Shown here: positions 9,462 through 17,201 of the stretch, one piece after another
How positions within the stretch are numbered: the first letter of the stretch is position 1
Layout of the letters: every line of letters begins with the position of its first letter
Origin: Alphaproteobacteria bacterium UBA6347
GTDB taxonomy: Bacteria; Pseudomonadota; Alphaproteobacteria; CAAGCB01; CAG-977
Assembly: GCA_002440235.1 (NCBI GenBank)
Contig: DJRZ01000056.1
Location: 1 to 41,876, forward strand
Direction: 5' to 3'
DNA: 41,876 nt
Notes under the pieces: generated by a model
Databases searched by the model: none
Seen by the model: only the letters and a program-made list of their open reading frames with translations
What the model was told of the DNA's origin: nothing
Position numbers and translations under genes: made by a program

Positions 9462-10109
9462 TCAGACCGTCGTGTCGACGTGTTCAGCCTTGTCGTCGCC
9501 GGCGCGCGGACCGCCGCGGGTCACGACGACCATGGCTTCGCGCAAAACGCGGTCGCCGCCGATCGTGTACCCCTTTTGCCATTCCTGAACGATCGTTCCG
9601 GCGGGTTTGGTCGGGTCTTCGACCTCCTGCACGACTTTGTGCAGATTGGGGTCGAACACGCGCCCGACGCTTTCAATCGGCTTGATGTTGAATTTTTCCA
9701 AAGCGGCGTTCAGTCCCTTTTGCGTCAGTTCCAGACCGACCAGCAGGTTTTTGACCAGATCGCTTTGACCGTCGCGTTCGGATTCGGGAATGCTCGCCAT
9801 CGCGCGGGACAGATTGTCGTTCACGGGCAGCAGATCCTGCGCGAAAGACGACACCGCGAATTTGGACCGCTTTTCCAGTTCCTGCCGGGTGCGGCGGCGC
9901 AAATTTTCCATTTCCGCCTGGGAACGCAGGTACAGATCCTTCATCTTGTCGATTTCAGCCTGCATTTCGGCGATTTTATCCGACTGTTCGACCTGCGCCG
10001 CCTCCGCTTCCTGCGCGGCGTCGGCGGTTTCCCGCGCCTGTTCGCGAACCTCGTCCAGCTCTTCTTTCAGCTCGTCCAAAGTTTCATTGTGTTTGTGATG
10101 ATGTGTCAT
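9462..10109 (-). CDS. grpE: GrpE nucleotide exchange factor for DnaK
   Basis: 215 aa. The N-terminal 90 residues form a long charged coiled coil (LKEELDEVREQARETAD, AEMQAEIDKMKDLYLRSQAEMENLRRRT). The C-terminal beta domain carries the family signature region NLHKVVQEVEDPTKPAGTIVQEWQKGYTIG and DRVLREAMVVV. GrpE releases ADP from DnaK in the chaperone cycle. The start has AGGAAA upstream. It lies 4 bp downstream of hrcA, giving the classical hrcA-grpE heat-shock pair. dnaK and dnaJ are not in the window. Confidence 0.96.
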   Translation of the reverse strand: MTHHHKHNETLDELKEELDEVREQARETADAAQEAEAAQVEQSDKIAEMQAEIDKMKDLYLRSQAEMENLRRRTRQELEKRSKFAVSSFAQDLLPVNDNLSRAMASIPESERDGQSDLVKNLLVGLELTQKGLNAALEKFNIKPIESVGRVFDPNLHKVVQEVEDPTKPAGTIVQEWQKGYTIGGDRVLREAMVVVTRGGPRAGDDKAEHVDTTV

Positions 10110-10113
10110 TTTC

Positions 10114-11163
10114 CTACCCTATCAGTTTGCTGACCACTTGCGAAGTGTAATCCACCAGAGGAATGATTCTGGCGTAATTCATGCGCGTCGGTCCGATAAT
10201 GCCGACCGCGCCGACGATTTTTTCGTCGCTGTTGCGGTACGGCGCGGTGATCATCGAACACCCCGCCAGATCAAACAGCTTGTTTTCCGAACCGATGTAA
10301 ATCTGTATGCCGTCCGCCTTTTCCGTCAAATCCAACAGCTTTGTCATGCTTTCCTGCGCTTCCAGAACGGAAAACAGGTTGCGGACGCGTTCCAAATCCT
10401 CCAAAGCCTGAATGTTGTTCAGCAGATTCGCCTGCCCTTTGACGATCAGAACGCCGTTTTTTCCGCCGCCCCACGCCGCCAAACCCGCGGACACCAGCCG
10501 CGCGGACAGTTCGTCCAGCTGCGCCTTGTGCGACGCGGTTTCAGCCAGAATTTCGTCGCGCGCCTCTTCGATCGTGCGCCCTTGCAGCCGCGCGTTCAGA
10601 TAGTTCGTCGCTTCGGTCAGCGCGAAAGGCAGCGTTCCCGCCGGAATCTTGATCAAACGGTTTTCAACCGCGCCGTCCGCCGTCACCATGACGACCAAAG
10701 CCCGACCCGTTCCCAAATGCACGAACTCGATATGCTTCAGCGGCGCGCGCGTTTTCGGCGCGATCACGACGCCCGCGCATTTCGACAGCCCCGACAGCAT
10801 GCCCGACGCCTGCGTCAAAATCGTTTCCATGTTGACGCCCGCCGTGCGGCAGTGCGCTTCGATCGCGTGGCGTTCGTCGTTTTCCAGCGCGCCGATTTCC
10901 AGAAAACCGTCGACGAACAGCTTCAACCCGCGTTCGGTCGGAACGCGCCCCGCCGATGTGTGCGGCGACGCCAGCAGTCCCGCCGTTTCCAAATCCGACA
11001 TGACGCCGCGAATCGTCGCCGAAGACAGCGGAAAATCCAGCAAACGCGACAATGTTTTCGACCCGACGGGCGCGCCCGACGCCAGATAGGCGTCCACCAG
11101 AGATTTGAAAATCTCGCGCGAACGGGCGTTCAAGTCGGATAACATTGAAATTTGCTTACTCAT
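10114..11163 (-). CDS. hrcA: Heat-inducible transcription repressor HrcA
   Basis: 349 aa. The N-terminal winged helix-turn-helix has SARSREIF-like and SKTLSRLLDFPLSSATIRGVMSDLE motifs followed by GLLASPHTSAGRVPTERG, which are diagnostic for HrcA. The central GAF-like and C-terminal dimerisation domains follow (GILIVKGQANLL, YRNSDEKIVGAVGIIGPTRMNYARIIPLVDYTS). HrcA normally represses chaperone genes through the CIRCE inverted repeat. No CIRCE sequence is visible before hrcA, grpE or any other gene here, so its targets (probably groESL) lie outside the window. It is divergent from rph. Confidence 0.96.
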   Translation of the reverse strand: MSKQISMLSDLNARSREIFKSLVDAYLASGAPVGSKTLSRLLDFPLSSATIRGVMSDLETAGLLASPHTSAGRVPTERGLKLFVDGFLEIGALENDERHAIEAHCRTAGVNMETILTQASGMLSGLSKCAGVVIAPKTRAPLKHIEFVHLGTGRALVVMVTADGAVENRLIKIPAGTLPFALTEATNYLNARLQGRTIEEARDEILAETASHKAQLDELSARLVSAGLAAWGGGKNGVLIVKGQANLLNNIQALEDLERVRNLFSVLEAQESMTKLLDLTEKADGIQIYIGSENKLFDLAGCSMITAPYRNSDEKIVGAVGIIGPTRMNYARIIPLVDYTSQVVSKLIG

Positions 11164-11171
11164 AGTCGATA

Positions 11172-11200
11172 AATGTAGTAATCATAGTGTCAAACGTCAA
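11172..11200 (-). promoter_or_regulatory. Candidate sigma-70 promoter of hrcA-grpE
   Basis: On the minus strand, TTGACG (-35, at 11200-11195) and TACATT (-10, at 11177-11172) are separated by 17 bp just upstream of hrcA. A second perfect TTGACA lies slightly downstream of the -35 box but lacks a good partner. No CIRCE element is present. Confidence 0.4.
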
Positions 11201-11243
11201 CAGGACAAAACGATTTTATTTTAACCGAAAGGACGATAAAAAA

Positions 11244-11960
11244 ATGGAAAGACCCTCTAAACGGCAATTCGACGAACTGCGCAAAGTCGTCATCGAACCA
11301 AACATCAACAAACACGCCGAAGGTTCGTGCCTGATCAAATGCGGCGACACGCACGTCATCTGCACCGCGACGGTGGAAGACAAAGTCCCCCTGTGGATGC
11401 GCAATTCGGGCAGGGGCTGGGTCACGGCGGAATACGGCATGATCCCCCGCGCGACGGGAACGCGCACCGACCGCGAAGCCAAAAAAGGGCAGTCGGGACG
11501 GACGGAGGAAATCCAGCGCCTGATCGGACGGGCTTTGCGCGCCGTCGTCGATTTGAAAGCGCTGGGCGAAATCTGCGTCAAAATCGACTGCGACGTGATC
11601 CAAGCCGACGGCGGCACGCGCACCGCGTCCATCACGGGCGGATTTGTCGCCCTGCATCTGGCTTTGCAGAAACTGCGTGAACGCCGCCGCTTTTACACTC
11701 TGCCGCTGTTCGACACGGTTTCGGCGATTTCTTGCGGCATTTACGACGGCGCGCCCGTTCTAGATCTGGACTACGTCGAAGATTCCAACGCCCAAACGGA
11801 TTCCAACTTTGTCATCACGGGCAAGGGCGGCATCGTCGAAATTCAGGGAACGGCGGAAAGAAAGCCTTTTTCACCCGAACAGTTCCGCGAACTTTACGCG
11901 CTGGCGGTCAAAGGCACGACCGAACTGGCGAAAATCCAGCACGAGGCGTTGGGGGAATAA
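11244..11960 (+). CDS. rph: Ribonuclease PH
   Basis: 238 aa, exactly the usual length. RNase PH is a phosphorolytic 3'-5' exoribonuclease that trims tRNA 3' ends, acting as a hexamer. Visible signatures are [51 protein letters not shown] and the phosphate/metal region [19 protein letters not shown] placed the start at [13 protein letters not shown] (AAAGGAC upstream) because upstream in-frame residues are not conserved. rdgB starts at the next base after the stop, giving the common rph-rdgB-hemW operon. Confidence 0.97.
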   Translation: MERPSKRQFDELRKVVIEPNINKHAEGSCLIKCGDTHVICTATVEDKVPLWMRNSGRGWVTAEYGMIPRATGTRTDREAKKGQSGRTEEIQRLIGRALRAVVDLKALGEICVKIDCDVIQADGGTRTASITGGFVALHLALQKLRERRRFYTLPLFDTVSAISCGIYDGAPVLDLDYVEDSNAQTDSNFVITGKGGIVEIQGTAERKPFSPEQFRELYALAVKGTTELAKIQHEALGE

Positions 11961-12554
11961 ATGCGCAAACTGACCGAAAAAAAAATCGTTCTGGCGACTC
12001 ATAACGCCGGAAAAGTCCGCGAAATGCGGGAAATTCTTGCGCCTTTCGGCGTTCGGGTTCTGTCCGCCGGCGATTTGAACCTGTCCGAACCCGAAGAAAC
12101 CGGAACGACGTTCGTCGAAAACGCCCGCATCAAAGCCGTCACAGCCGCCAAAGAATCGGGACTGCCCGCTTTGGCGGACGATTCGGGACTGTGCGTCCAC
12201 GCGCTGGGCAACCGTCCGGGGATTTATTCCGCGCGCCACAACGAACCGAAAAAGAACGGTTTCGACTACGCCATGAAAAAGCTGAACGAAGAGCTGGGCG
12301 ACGCCGCCGACCGCACGGCGCATTTTTCCTGCGCGCTGGTGCTGGCTTGGGCGGACGGCGAAACGGCGGAGTTTGAAGGACGGGTCGACGGTTCGCTGCT
12401 GAAACAGCCCCGCGGCGACCGCGGTTTCGGATACGATCCCATGTTCGTTCCCGACGGTTACGACGGATCGTTCGCCGAATTGCCCGAAGACGTCAAAAAC
12501 GCGATCAGCCACCGCGCGCGCGCGTTAAAGCTGTTCACGGACGCGTGCCTGTGA
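11961..12554 (+). CDS. rdgB: dITP/XTP pyrophosphatase (Ham1/RdgB family)
   Basis: 197 aa. It hydrolyses non-canonical purine nucleotides (dITP, XTP) to monophosphates, keeping them out of DNA and RNA. Motifs are the N-terminal [12 protein letters not shown] nucleotide-binding loop, [13 protein letters not shown], the metal-binding [10 protein letters not shown], and [13 protein letters not shown] with the SHRARA motif near the C-terminus. It abuts rph with no gap and overlaps hemW by a few bases, so the three are translationally coupled. Confidence 0.97.
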   Translation: MRKLTEKKIVLATHNAGKVREMREILAPFGVRVLSAGDLNLSEPEETGTTFVENARIKAVTAAKESGLPALADDSGLCVHALGNRPGIYSARHNEPKKNGFDYAMKKLNEELGDAADRTAHFSCALVLAWADGETAEFEGRVDGSLLKQPRGDRGFGYDPMFVPDGYDGSFAELPEDVKNAISHRARALKLFTDACL

Positions 12555-13669
12555 CGGGATTCGGCGTTTATGTTCATTGGCCGTTTTGCCGTTCGAAATG
12601 CCCGTACTGCGATTTCGTCAGCGTTCCCAAACGCGGTTTCGACGAACGGGAATGGCTGACCGCCTTTGACAACAGTTTGAAACGCCACGCCGAAAAGACG
12701 GGGGACAGAACGGTGACCTCCGTCTTTTTCGGCGGCGGCACGCCGTCGCTGATGAGCGGAGAGAGTATCCGTTCCGTTATCGAAACAATCCGCAAATACT
12801 ACGGCGTAGACGAAAATGTCGAAGTGTCGCTGGAAGGCAATCCCTGCTCGCTTGAATCGGAAAAGATGCAAGCGTTCCGCCGCGCGGGCGTCAACCGTCT
12901 GTCCGTCGGCGTCCAGTCGCTGAACGACGCCGATCTGAAATTTCTGGGACGTCCGCACTCCGTCGAACAGGCGTTGACCATTTTAAAAAACGCCAAAAGA
13001 ATCTTTCCGCGCGTGTCGGCGGATTTCATTTATGCGCTCCCGAACCAGACGCTGAACGACTGGCGCGACGAACTGAACCGCGTTTTGGATTTGAACTTGA
13101 AACACCTGTCGCTGTACCAGCTGACGATCGAGGAAGGCACGTTCTTTTATAAAAAAGGCGTCCGCCCGCCCGAAGACGATCTGGCGGCGGACATGTTCGA
13201 ACTGACCGACCGCATGACGTACCAAGCCGGATTGGAACGCTACGAAGTTTCCAACCACGCCGTTTCGGGCGAGGAATGCCGCCACAATTTGCTGTACTGG
13301 CACGGCGGCGAATGGATCGGCATCGGTCCCGCCGCGCACGGTCGTTTCACGCGAAACGGGCGCTTTATCGCCGCCGCTCAAAGCGACGACATCGATTTCT
13401 GGCTGAAACACCAAAACGGCGAGGAAACCGTTTTGACAACGAAACAAAAAGCGGAAGAATTGATTTTTATGGCTTTGCGAACCCGCGAAGGCGTCGACCG
13501 CGACATTTTTTCAAAGATTATCGGCGCCCCGCCCGAATCATTTATGGACGCGGGAACGCTGACCGACTATCAGACCGACGGTTTTCTGGTTTGCGACCGA
13601 AAGGGAATCCGAACAACCGCCAAAGGGTTAATGATTTTGAACGCGCTCTGCGGCACTTTGCTGGCTTGA
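12545..13669 (+). CDS. hemW: Radical SAM heme chaperone HemW (HemN-like)
   Basis: About 374 aa. The radical SAM motif is [11 protein letters not shown] (Cx3Cx2C). It lacks the further Cys found in true HemN coproporphyrinogen dehydrogenase, which argues for HemW, a heme-binding chaperone. Other signatures are [30 protein letters not shown], and the C-terminal [18 protein letters not shown]. There is no ATG: the start is GTG at 12545, or more likely GTG at 12551 overlapping the rdgB stop as GTGA. The last 42 bp overlap, in antisense, the end of the convergent LpoA-like gene. Confidence 0.94.
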   Translation: MPVTGFGVYVHWPFCRSKCPYCDFVSVPKRGFDEREWLTAFDNSLKRHAEKTGDRTVTSVFFGGGTPSLMSGESIRSVIETIRKYYGVDENVEVSLEGNPCSLESEKMQAFRRAGVNRLSVGVQSLNDADLKFLGRPHSVEQALTILKNAKRIFPRVSADFIYALPNQTLNDWRDELNRVLDLNLKHLSLYQLTIEEGTFFYKKGVRPPEDDLAADMFELTDRMTYQAGLERYEVSNHAVSGEECRHNLLYWHGGEWIGIGPAAHGRFTRNGRFIAAAQSDDIDFWLKHQNGEETVLTTKQKAEELIFMALRTREGVDRDIFSKIIGAPPESFMDAGTLTDYQTDGFLVCDRKGIRTTAKGLMILNALCGTLLA

Positions 13670-15148
13670 CGCGTTTTCATCGCCGGACGCCGTTTCCGAA
13701 TCCTCCGGCGTTTCCGGAACCGTCACCAAATCGGGCGAATGGCGGAAATCCTTGATGTACACGTCGGGCGAAAAGACGGGCACGGTTTCAAAAACCTCCG
13801 GCGCTGGGGAAAGCGTGACAAAGCCTTTCTTTTCCACGCCCAGCACCTGCAATCCGCGTTCGGACAGCCCGTTCGGCAACAGACGGAACAGACCGTCGAC
13901 GCCCTTGAATCCCGAAACCGTCGTCAGATTGTCGTAGGAAAATCCGCCGGATTCCGCCAAAATAGCCGCCAACGCCACGGCGTCGTAAGCCTGCGACGCG
14001 ATGCGCGGCGGTTTTTCGCCGTAAATGTCGTTATAGCGTTTGGAAAAGATTTTAAAGCCGTCGGACGGCAAATGCGAAAACCAGCCGCCGATCAGCGCGG
14101 GTTCGCGCGCGGGACGGGAATCCGCCCACAGCGACGTGCCCAGCACTTTGATTTCGGACGGCACGTCGTAATACGACAGCAACGCCCCCAGCGAACGCAG
14201 ACGGCTGCCTTCTTCGGAAACGAGAACGGCGTCGAATTCGAACGGGTCGCGCTGCAATTCCTTTTCCTTCAATTCGTCAATCAGGGTTTGCAGCTGTTCG
14301 GAAGACATGTGCCTTTCTTCCATTTCGCCGGTTTCCTCGTTCTTCATCAAAACGGGGTGCCCCTGCGCCACCTGTTCGCGCGCGCGTTCCAGACGCTTGA
14401 CCTCGTCTTCGCGTTCGGTTTCCAAATCTTCAAGCAGTTTCGGCATGATCGGCGACACGGCGGCTTGGAAATCGCCGTTCGGTTCGTAAAACGCGGCTTT
14501 GGTGATCGTGCCGCCGCACGCGTCCGTCGCCGCCTTCGCCGCCATGGAAACGATGTCGCCCGCCGCGTTGTCCTGCGAAACGACCGCCAGACGTTTGTAT
14601 CCCTTGTCGCAGGCGAAACGGACGATGTGTTCGACCTGTTGCGACGTCAGCGTCCCGATCGTGTACACGCCGTCGCCCAGATTGGACGGATCGGTCGAAA
14701 AAGTGATCACTCCGACGTCGGCGTCGTGCGTCACGGGACGGACGGCGCGAACGTTTTTCGAATAAAGCGGTCCGATGATCAGCTCCGCCCCCTGGCTGAT
14801 CGCCAGCTTGGCGGCTTTGCGCGCGCCGTCGGGCGTCCCTTCGGTGTCGTAAAACTGCAAAATCAGCTTCTGGCTGGCGATGTCGAACAGGGACATCAGC
14901 GCCGCGTTGCGCAAAACCTCGCCCGTTTTCGCCGACGCGCCCGTCAGCGGCACCAGCACCCCGACGCGCACCATTTCGACGGGAACGACCGCGGGCGCGG
15001 CGTCCTCGCCCTTTTCAACGATGTCGGCGTCGGCGACGTGAAACGCGCTTTGATCTACCCGTTTGGAAAACAGCGGCACGCCGCGGCAGGACGCCAGCAT
15101 GGAAACCGCAACGAAAAAAGCCATCAACCGGCAAATATTTTGACGCAA
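13628..15148 (-). CDS. LpoA-like penicillin-binding protein activator lipoprotein
   Basis: 506 aa. The signal peptide ends in lipobox SMLASCRG (Cys21). A periplasmic-binding-protein (type I, Leu/Ile/Val-receptor-like) domain starts near residue 60 (VRVGVLVPLTGASAKTGEVLRNAALMSLFD; LIIGPLYSKNVRAV; SQAYDAVALAAI). This layout is known for LpoA-type activators of class A penicillin-binding proteins. An acidic/basic insert near residues 245-300 (LETEREDEVKRLERAREQVAQG) looks like a coiled coil, and a Ser/Glu-rich tail follows. Position next to rsmI and yraN matches the lpoA-rsmI-yraN neighbourhood of other proteobacteria, though here it is divergent from rsmI. Activator function in Alphaproteobacteria is inferred. 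Confidence 0.82.
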   Translation of the reverse strand: MRQNICRLMAFFVAVSMLASCRGVPLFSKRVDQSAFHVADADIVEKGEDAAPAVVPVEMVRVGVLVPLTGASAKTGEVLRNAALMSLFDIASQKLILQFYDTEGTPDGARKAAKLAISQGAELIIGPLYSKNVRAVRPVTHDADVGVITFSTDPSNLGDGVYTIGTLTSQQVEHIVRFACDKGYKRLAVVSQDNAAGDIVSMAAKAATDACGGTITKAAFYEPNGDFQAAVSPIMPKLLEDLETEREDEVKRLERAREQVAQGHPVLMKNEETGEMEERHMSSEQLQTLIDELKEKELQRDPFEFDAVLVSEEGSRLRSLGALLSYYDVPSEIKVLGTSLWADSRPAREPALIGGWFSHLPSDGFKIFSKRYNDIYGEKPPRIASQAYDAVALAAILAESGGFSYDNLTTVSGFKGVDGLFRLLPNGLSERGLQVLGVEKKGFVTLSPAPEVFETVPVFSPDVYIKDFRHSPDLVTVPETPEDSETASGDENASSQQSAAERVQNH

Positions 15149-15212
15149 GGAATTGCTCCCGAATTTAAAACGTGGTTAGATGCATCTTAGCTGTTTTTGC
15201 AAAGGAGTGCAA

Positions 15213-16058
15213 ATGTCTGAAAACATTTTTATCAAAGGATTATATCTGGTTGCAACACCTATCGGCAATCTGGGCGACATTTCGGCGCGCGCCGTTGACG
15301 TGCTGAAATCAGCCGACCTGATCGCGTGCGAAGACACCAGAAATACGCAAAAACTGCTGACTTTGCTGGGAATCGGCGGGAAAAAGCTGACCGCCTACCA
15401 CAACTTCAACACCGAAAAAGCGTGTCCGAAAATTTTGGAACATTTGAAAAACGGCGAAACGGTCGCTTTGGTTTCGGACGCGGGAACGCCGCTGGTCAGC
15501 GATCCGGGGTACAAGCTGGTGCGGGAATGCGTCGACAACGGCGTCTATGTCACGTCCGTTCCGGGGGCGTGCGCCTTTTTAACGGCGTTGCAGCTGTCGG
15601 GATTGCCCAGCCACCGGTTTCTGTTTCAGGGCTTTCTGCCGCCCAAGACCGCCGCGCGCAAAAAAGAGCTGGCGGAACTGGCGCGCGTCCCCGCCACTCT
15701 GATTTTTTACGAAGCGCCGCAAAGGTTGGAGGAAACGCTGACCGACATGGTCGAAGTCCTCGGCGATCGGCTCGCCGCCGTCGTGCGTGAAATCACCAAA
15801 AAATTCGAACAGACCGTGCGCGGAACGTTCACGGATCTGCTGAACAATTACGCGCGAAACGGATACCCGAAGGGCGAAATCGTCATCGTCGTCGCGCCGC
15901 CCGCCGAGGAAAAAACCGCCCCCGCCGACATCGACGCCATGCTGAAACAGGCTTTGCTGACCATGCGGGTCGGGGACGCCGCCGCTTTTGTCGCCGAACG
16001 GACGGGCGAATCCAAAAAAGACCTGTATCGGCGTGCGCTGGAATTAAAAAATGAATAA
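15213..16058 (+). CDS. rsmI: 16S rRNA 2'-O-methyltransferase RsmI
   Basis: 281 aa, tetrapyrrole-methylase fold. It uses SAM to methylate the 2'-OH of C1402 of 16S rRNA. Motifs are LYLVATPIGNLGDISARA at the N-terminus, LIACEDTRNTQKLL, LVSDAGTPLVSDPGY and SVPGACAFLTALQLSGLPS (SAM site). The start at 15213 follows a strong AAAGGAG ribosome site; the longer in-frame extension is unlikely. The 3' end overlaps yraN by 8 bp. It is divergent from the LpoA-like gene across a 64-bp gap that must hold both promoters. Confidence 0.96.
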   Translation: MSENIFIKGLYLVATPIGNLGDISARAVDVLKSADLIACEDTRNTQKLLTLLGIGGKKLTAYHNFNTEKACPKILEHLKNGETVALVSDAGTPLVSDPGYKLVRECVDNGVYVTSVPGACAFLTALQLSGLPSHRFLFQGFLPPKTAARKKELAELARVPATLIFYEAPQRLEETLTDMVEVLGDRLAAVVREITKKFEQTVRGTFTDLLNNYARNGYPKGEIVIVVAPPAEEKTAPADIDAMLKQALLTMRVGDAAAFVAERTGESKKDLYRRALELKNE

Positions 16059-16431
16059 GCGGGAAACCGGCAAAAAAGCGCGCGACGACGGATACAAAGC
16101 CGAAACAGCCGCCGCGTGGTTTTTGCGGCTGAAAGGTTATAGGATATTGGAACGCAATTTCAAACCGCCGCGCGGATCGGGGGCGGGCGAAATCGACATC
16201 GTCGCCGCCAAAGGAAACACGATCGCTTTTGTCGAGGTTAAGTTCCGCGCGACGAAAAACGCTGCCGCCGAAGCCGTCGACGACCGCGTCCAAGCCCGCC
16301 GCGTCAAAGGCGCGCAGTATTACTTGACGCTTCACACCGAACTGGAAAACAGGGAATTGCGGTTCGATGCCGTTCTGATTTCGCCGCATGGATTGCCGGA
16401 GCATATTCAAAACGCCTTTTCGGCGGAATGA
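16051..16431 (+). CDS. yraN: YraN/UPF0102 family endonuclease-like protein
   Basis: 126 aa. A small restriction-endonuclease-fold protein with the family pattern GYKAETAAAWFLRLKGYRILERNF, then GAGEIDIVAAKGNTIAFVEVKFR (the E-x-D...ExK-type catalytic set). The biological role is unknown; the rsmI-yraN pairing is widespread. The start ATG lies inside rsmI. A short imperfect hairpin with a few T's follows the stop (about 16435-16455) and may end the operon. Confidence 0.92.
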   Translation: MNKRETGKKARDDGYKAETAAAWFLRLKGYRILERNFKPPRGSGAGEIDIVAAKGNTIAFVEVKFRATKNAAAEAVDDRVQARRVKGAQYYLTLHTELENRELRFDAVLISPHGLPEHIQNAFSAE

Positions 16432-16468
16432 TTCAAGCCCCCTTTCGGGAGCTTTCGTCAATTGGAAA

Positions 16469-16816
16469 TCATTTCGAAACGCAACAGCACAGATCGGCGC
16501 TCAGCGTCTTGTCGGGCGGGCAGAACGCGATTTGCGTTTTCGGCTTGACCGCGCAAGCCCCGTTTTTCAAAACATAACCGTTATTGCATTTCACGCAGAC
16601 GCCCGACGAATCGCATTCCGCGCAGTTCGACGGACAGGCGACTTTTTCGACGCATTGACCGTTTGACAGGGTATAACCATTATTGCAAAGCGTGCATGAC
16701 GATGACTACGAACAGCTGAAACAATGCGACGGGCAAGATATTTCACAGCGTTGAGATTTTCCGCTGTTAGAAGAACGCAACTCATATCCGTCGCGACAGG
16801 AAGTGCAAAAAGGCAT
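16469..16816 (-). pseudogene. Cysteine-rich repeat protein remnant with in-frame amber stop
   Basis: Read on the minus strand from ATG at 16816, the frame gives Cys-rich repeats: CTSCRDGYEL, CPSHCFSCS, then TAG at 16708-16706, then in the same frame SSSCTLCNNGYTLSNGQC, CPSNCAECDSSGVC, VKCNNGYVLKNGAC and LCCCVSK to a TGA at 16471-16469. The CxxCxxGYxL...C repeat resembles furin-like/EGF-type cysteine-rich repeats of surface or secreted proteins. There is no signal peptide, so the N-terminus is missing. The TAG lies in a run of Ser codons and is one base from TCG. Truncation plus nonsense codon make it a decayed fragment; readthrough is a less likely alternative. Its first codon directly follows the U-run of the structured RNA copy. 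Confidence 0.65.
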
Positions 16817-17090
16817 AAAAACAACCGCCTGAAAATCAGGCGGCGGGAAGTTCAGAAATCACACATAAGAATGATCGTTATGACCTTTAATCCGCACCAA
16901 AAATCGGCGAAGATCTGAACATACGTCAAAACCTCCCCGACCAACAAAATGAAAGTCGGGGATATAATCCCGTTCCGCACCGACGAAACGGATTGTACGG
17001 CGTTTATATCAACACCGCTTATGTGAGAGCTTCTGACGGCTCCGCGCCTGTTTCCAAGCACTGTTACCGGTGGAACACAGCCACCGATAC
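16817..17090 (-). ncRNA. Structured RNA of unknown family, copy 1
   Basis: On the minus strand this segment aligns with the RNA at 40700-40978. Near-identical blocks are 16938-16914 (25 nt, one difference) and 16889-16869 (21 nt, two differences). The same helices form, given as 5' arm/3' arm: H1 17086-17081/17073-17068; H2 17061-17055/17050-17044 with a GAAA loop; A 17036-17031/16857-16852; B 17025-17018/16869-16862; C 17016-17011/17004-16999; E 16991-16984/16977-16970; F 16962-16955/16941-16934; G 16932-16925/16884-16877; and a final hairpin 16843-16836/16832-16825 followed by GTTTTT. A, B, F and G differ from the other copy by compensatory changes. It lies just after parB and its terminator. 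No match to a known RNA class is recognised. Confidence 0.72.
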
Positions 17091-17149
17091 ATAGATATCA
17101 GAGTAAATTGTCCGGCGCGCGATGACAATCTTTTTTTTGCGCGCGCATA

Positions 17150-17176
17150 AAAAAAGGCGGAACGTCCGTCCCGCCT
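17150..17176 (-). terminator. Intrinsic terminator after parB
   Basis: On the minus strand a GGCGG ... CCGCC hairpin with extra inner pairing is followed by seven T's, just beyond the parB stop. It ends the rsmG-parA-parB operon and separates it from the structured RNA downstream. Confidence 0.8.
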
Positions 17177-17201
17177 TCGCCTTTTTAAAACAAATGCGCG
17201 T

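Noticed and set aside
13739..15190. Plus-strand frame of 483 codons opposite the LpoA-like gene
   Set aside because: Same shadow effect; the lipoprotein on the other strand has a lipobox and a recognisable binding-protein fold.
16852..17061. Minus-strand 69-codon hydrophobic frame ending ILMCDF
   Set aside because: It lies inside copy 1 of the structured RNA and no corresponding frame is kept in copy 2, so coding is unlikely.
16891..17094. Plus-strand reading ending GLYGVYINTAYVRASDG... that looks protein-like
   Set aside because: It has no start codon or ribosome site, and the whole segment is explained better by the structured RNA on the minus strand, shared with 40700-40978.
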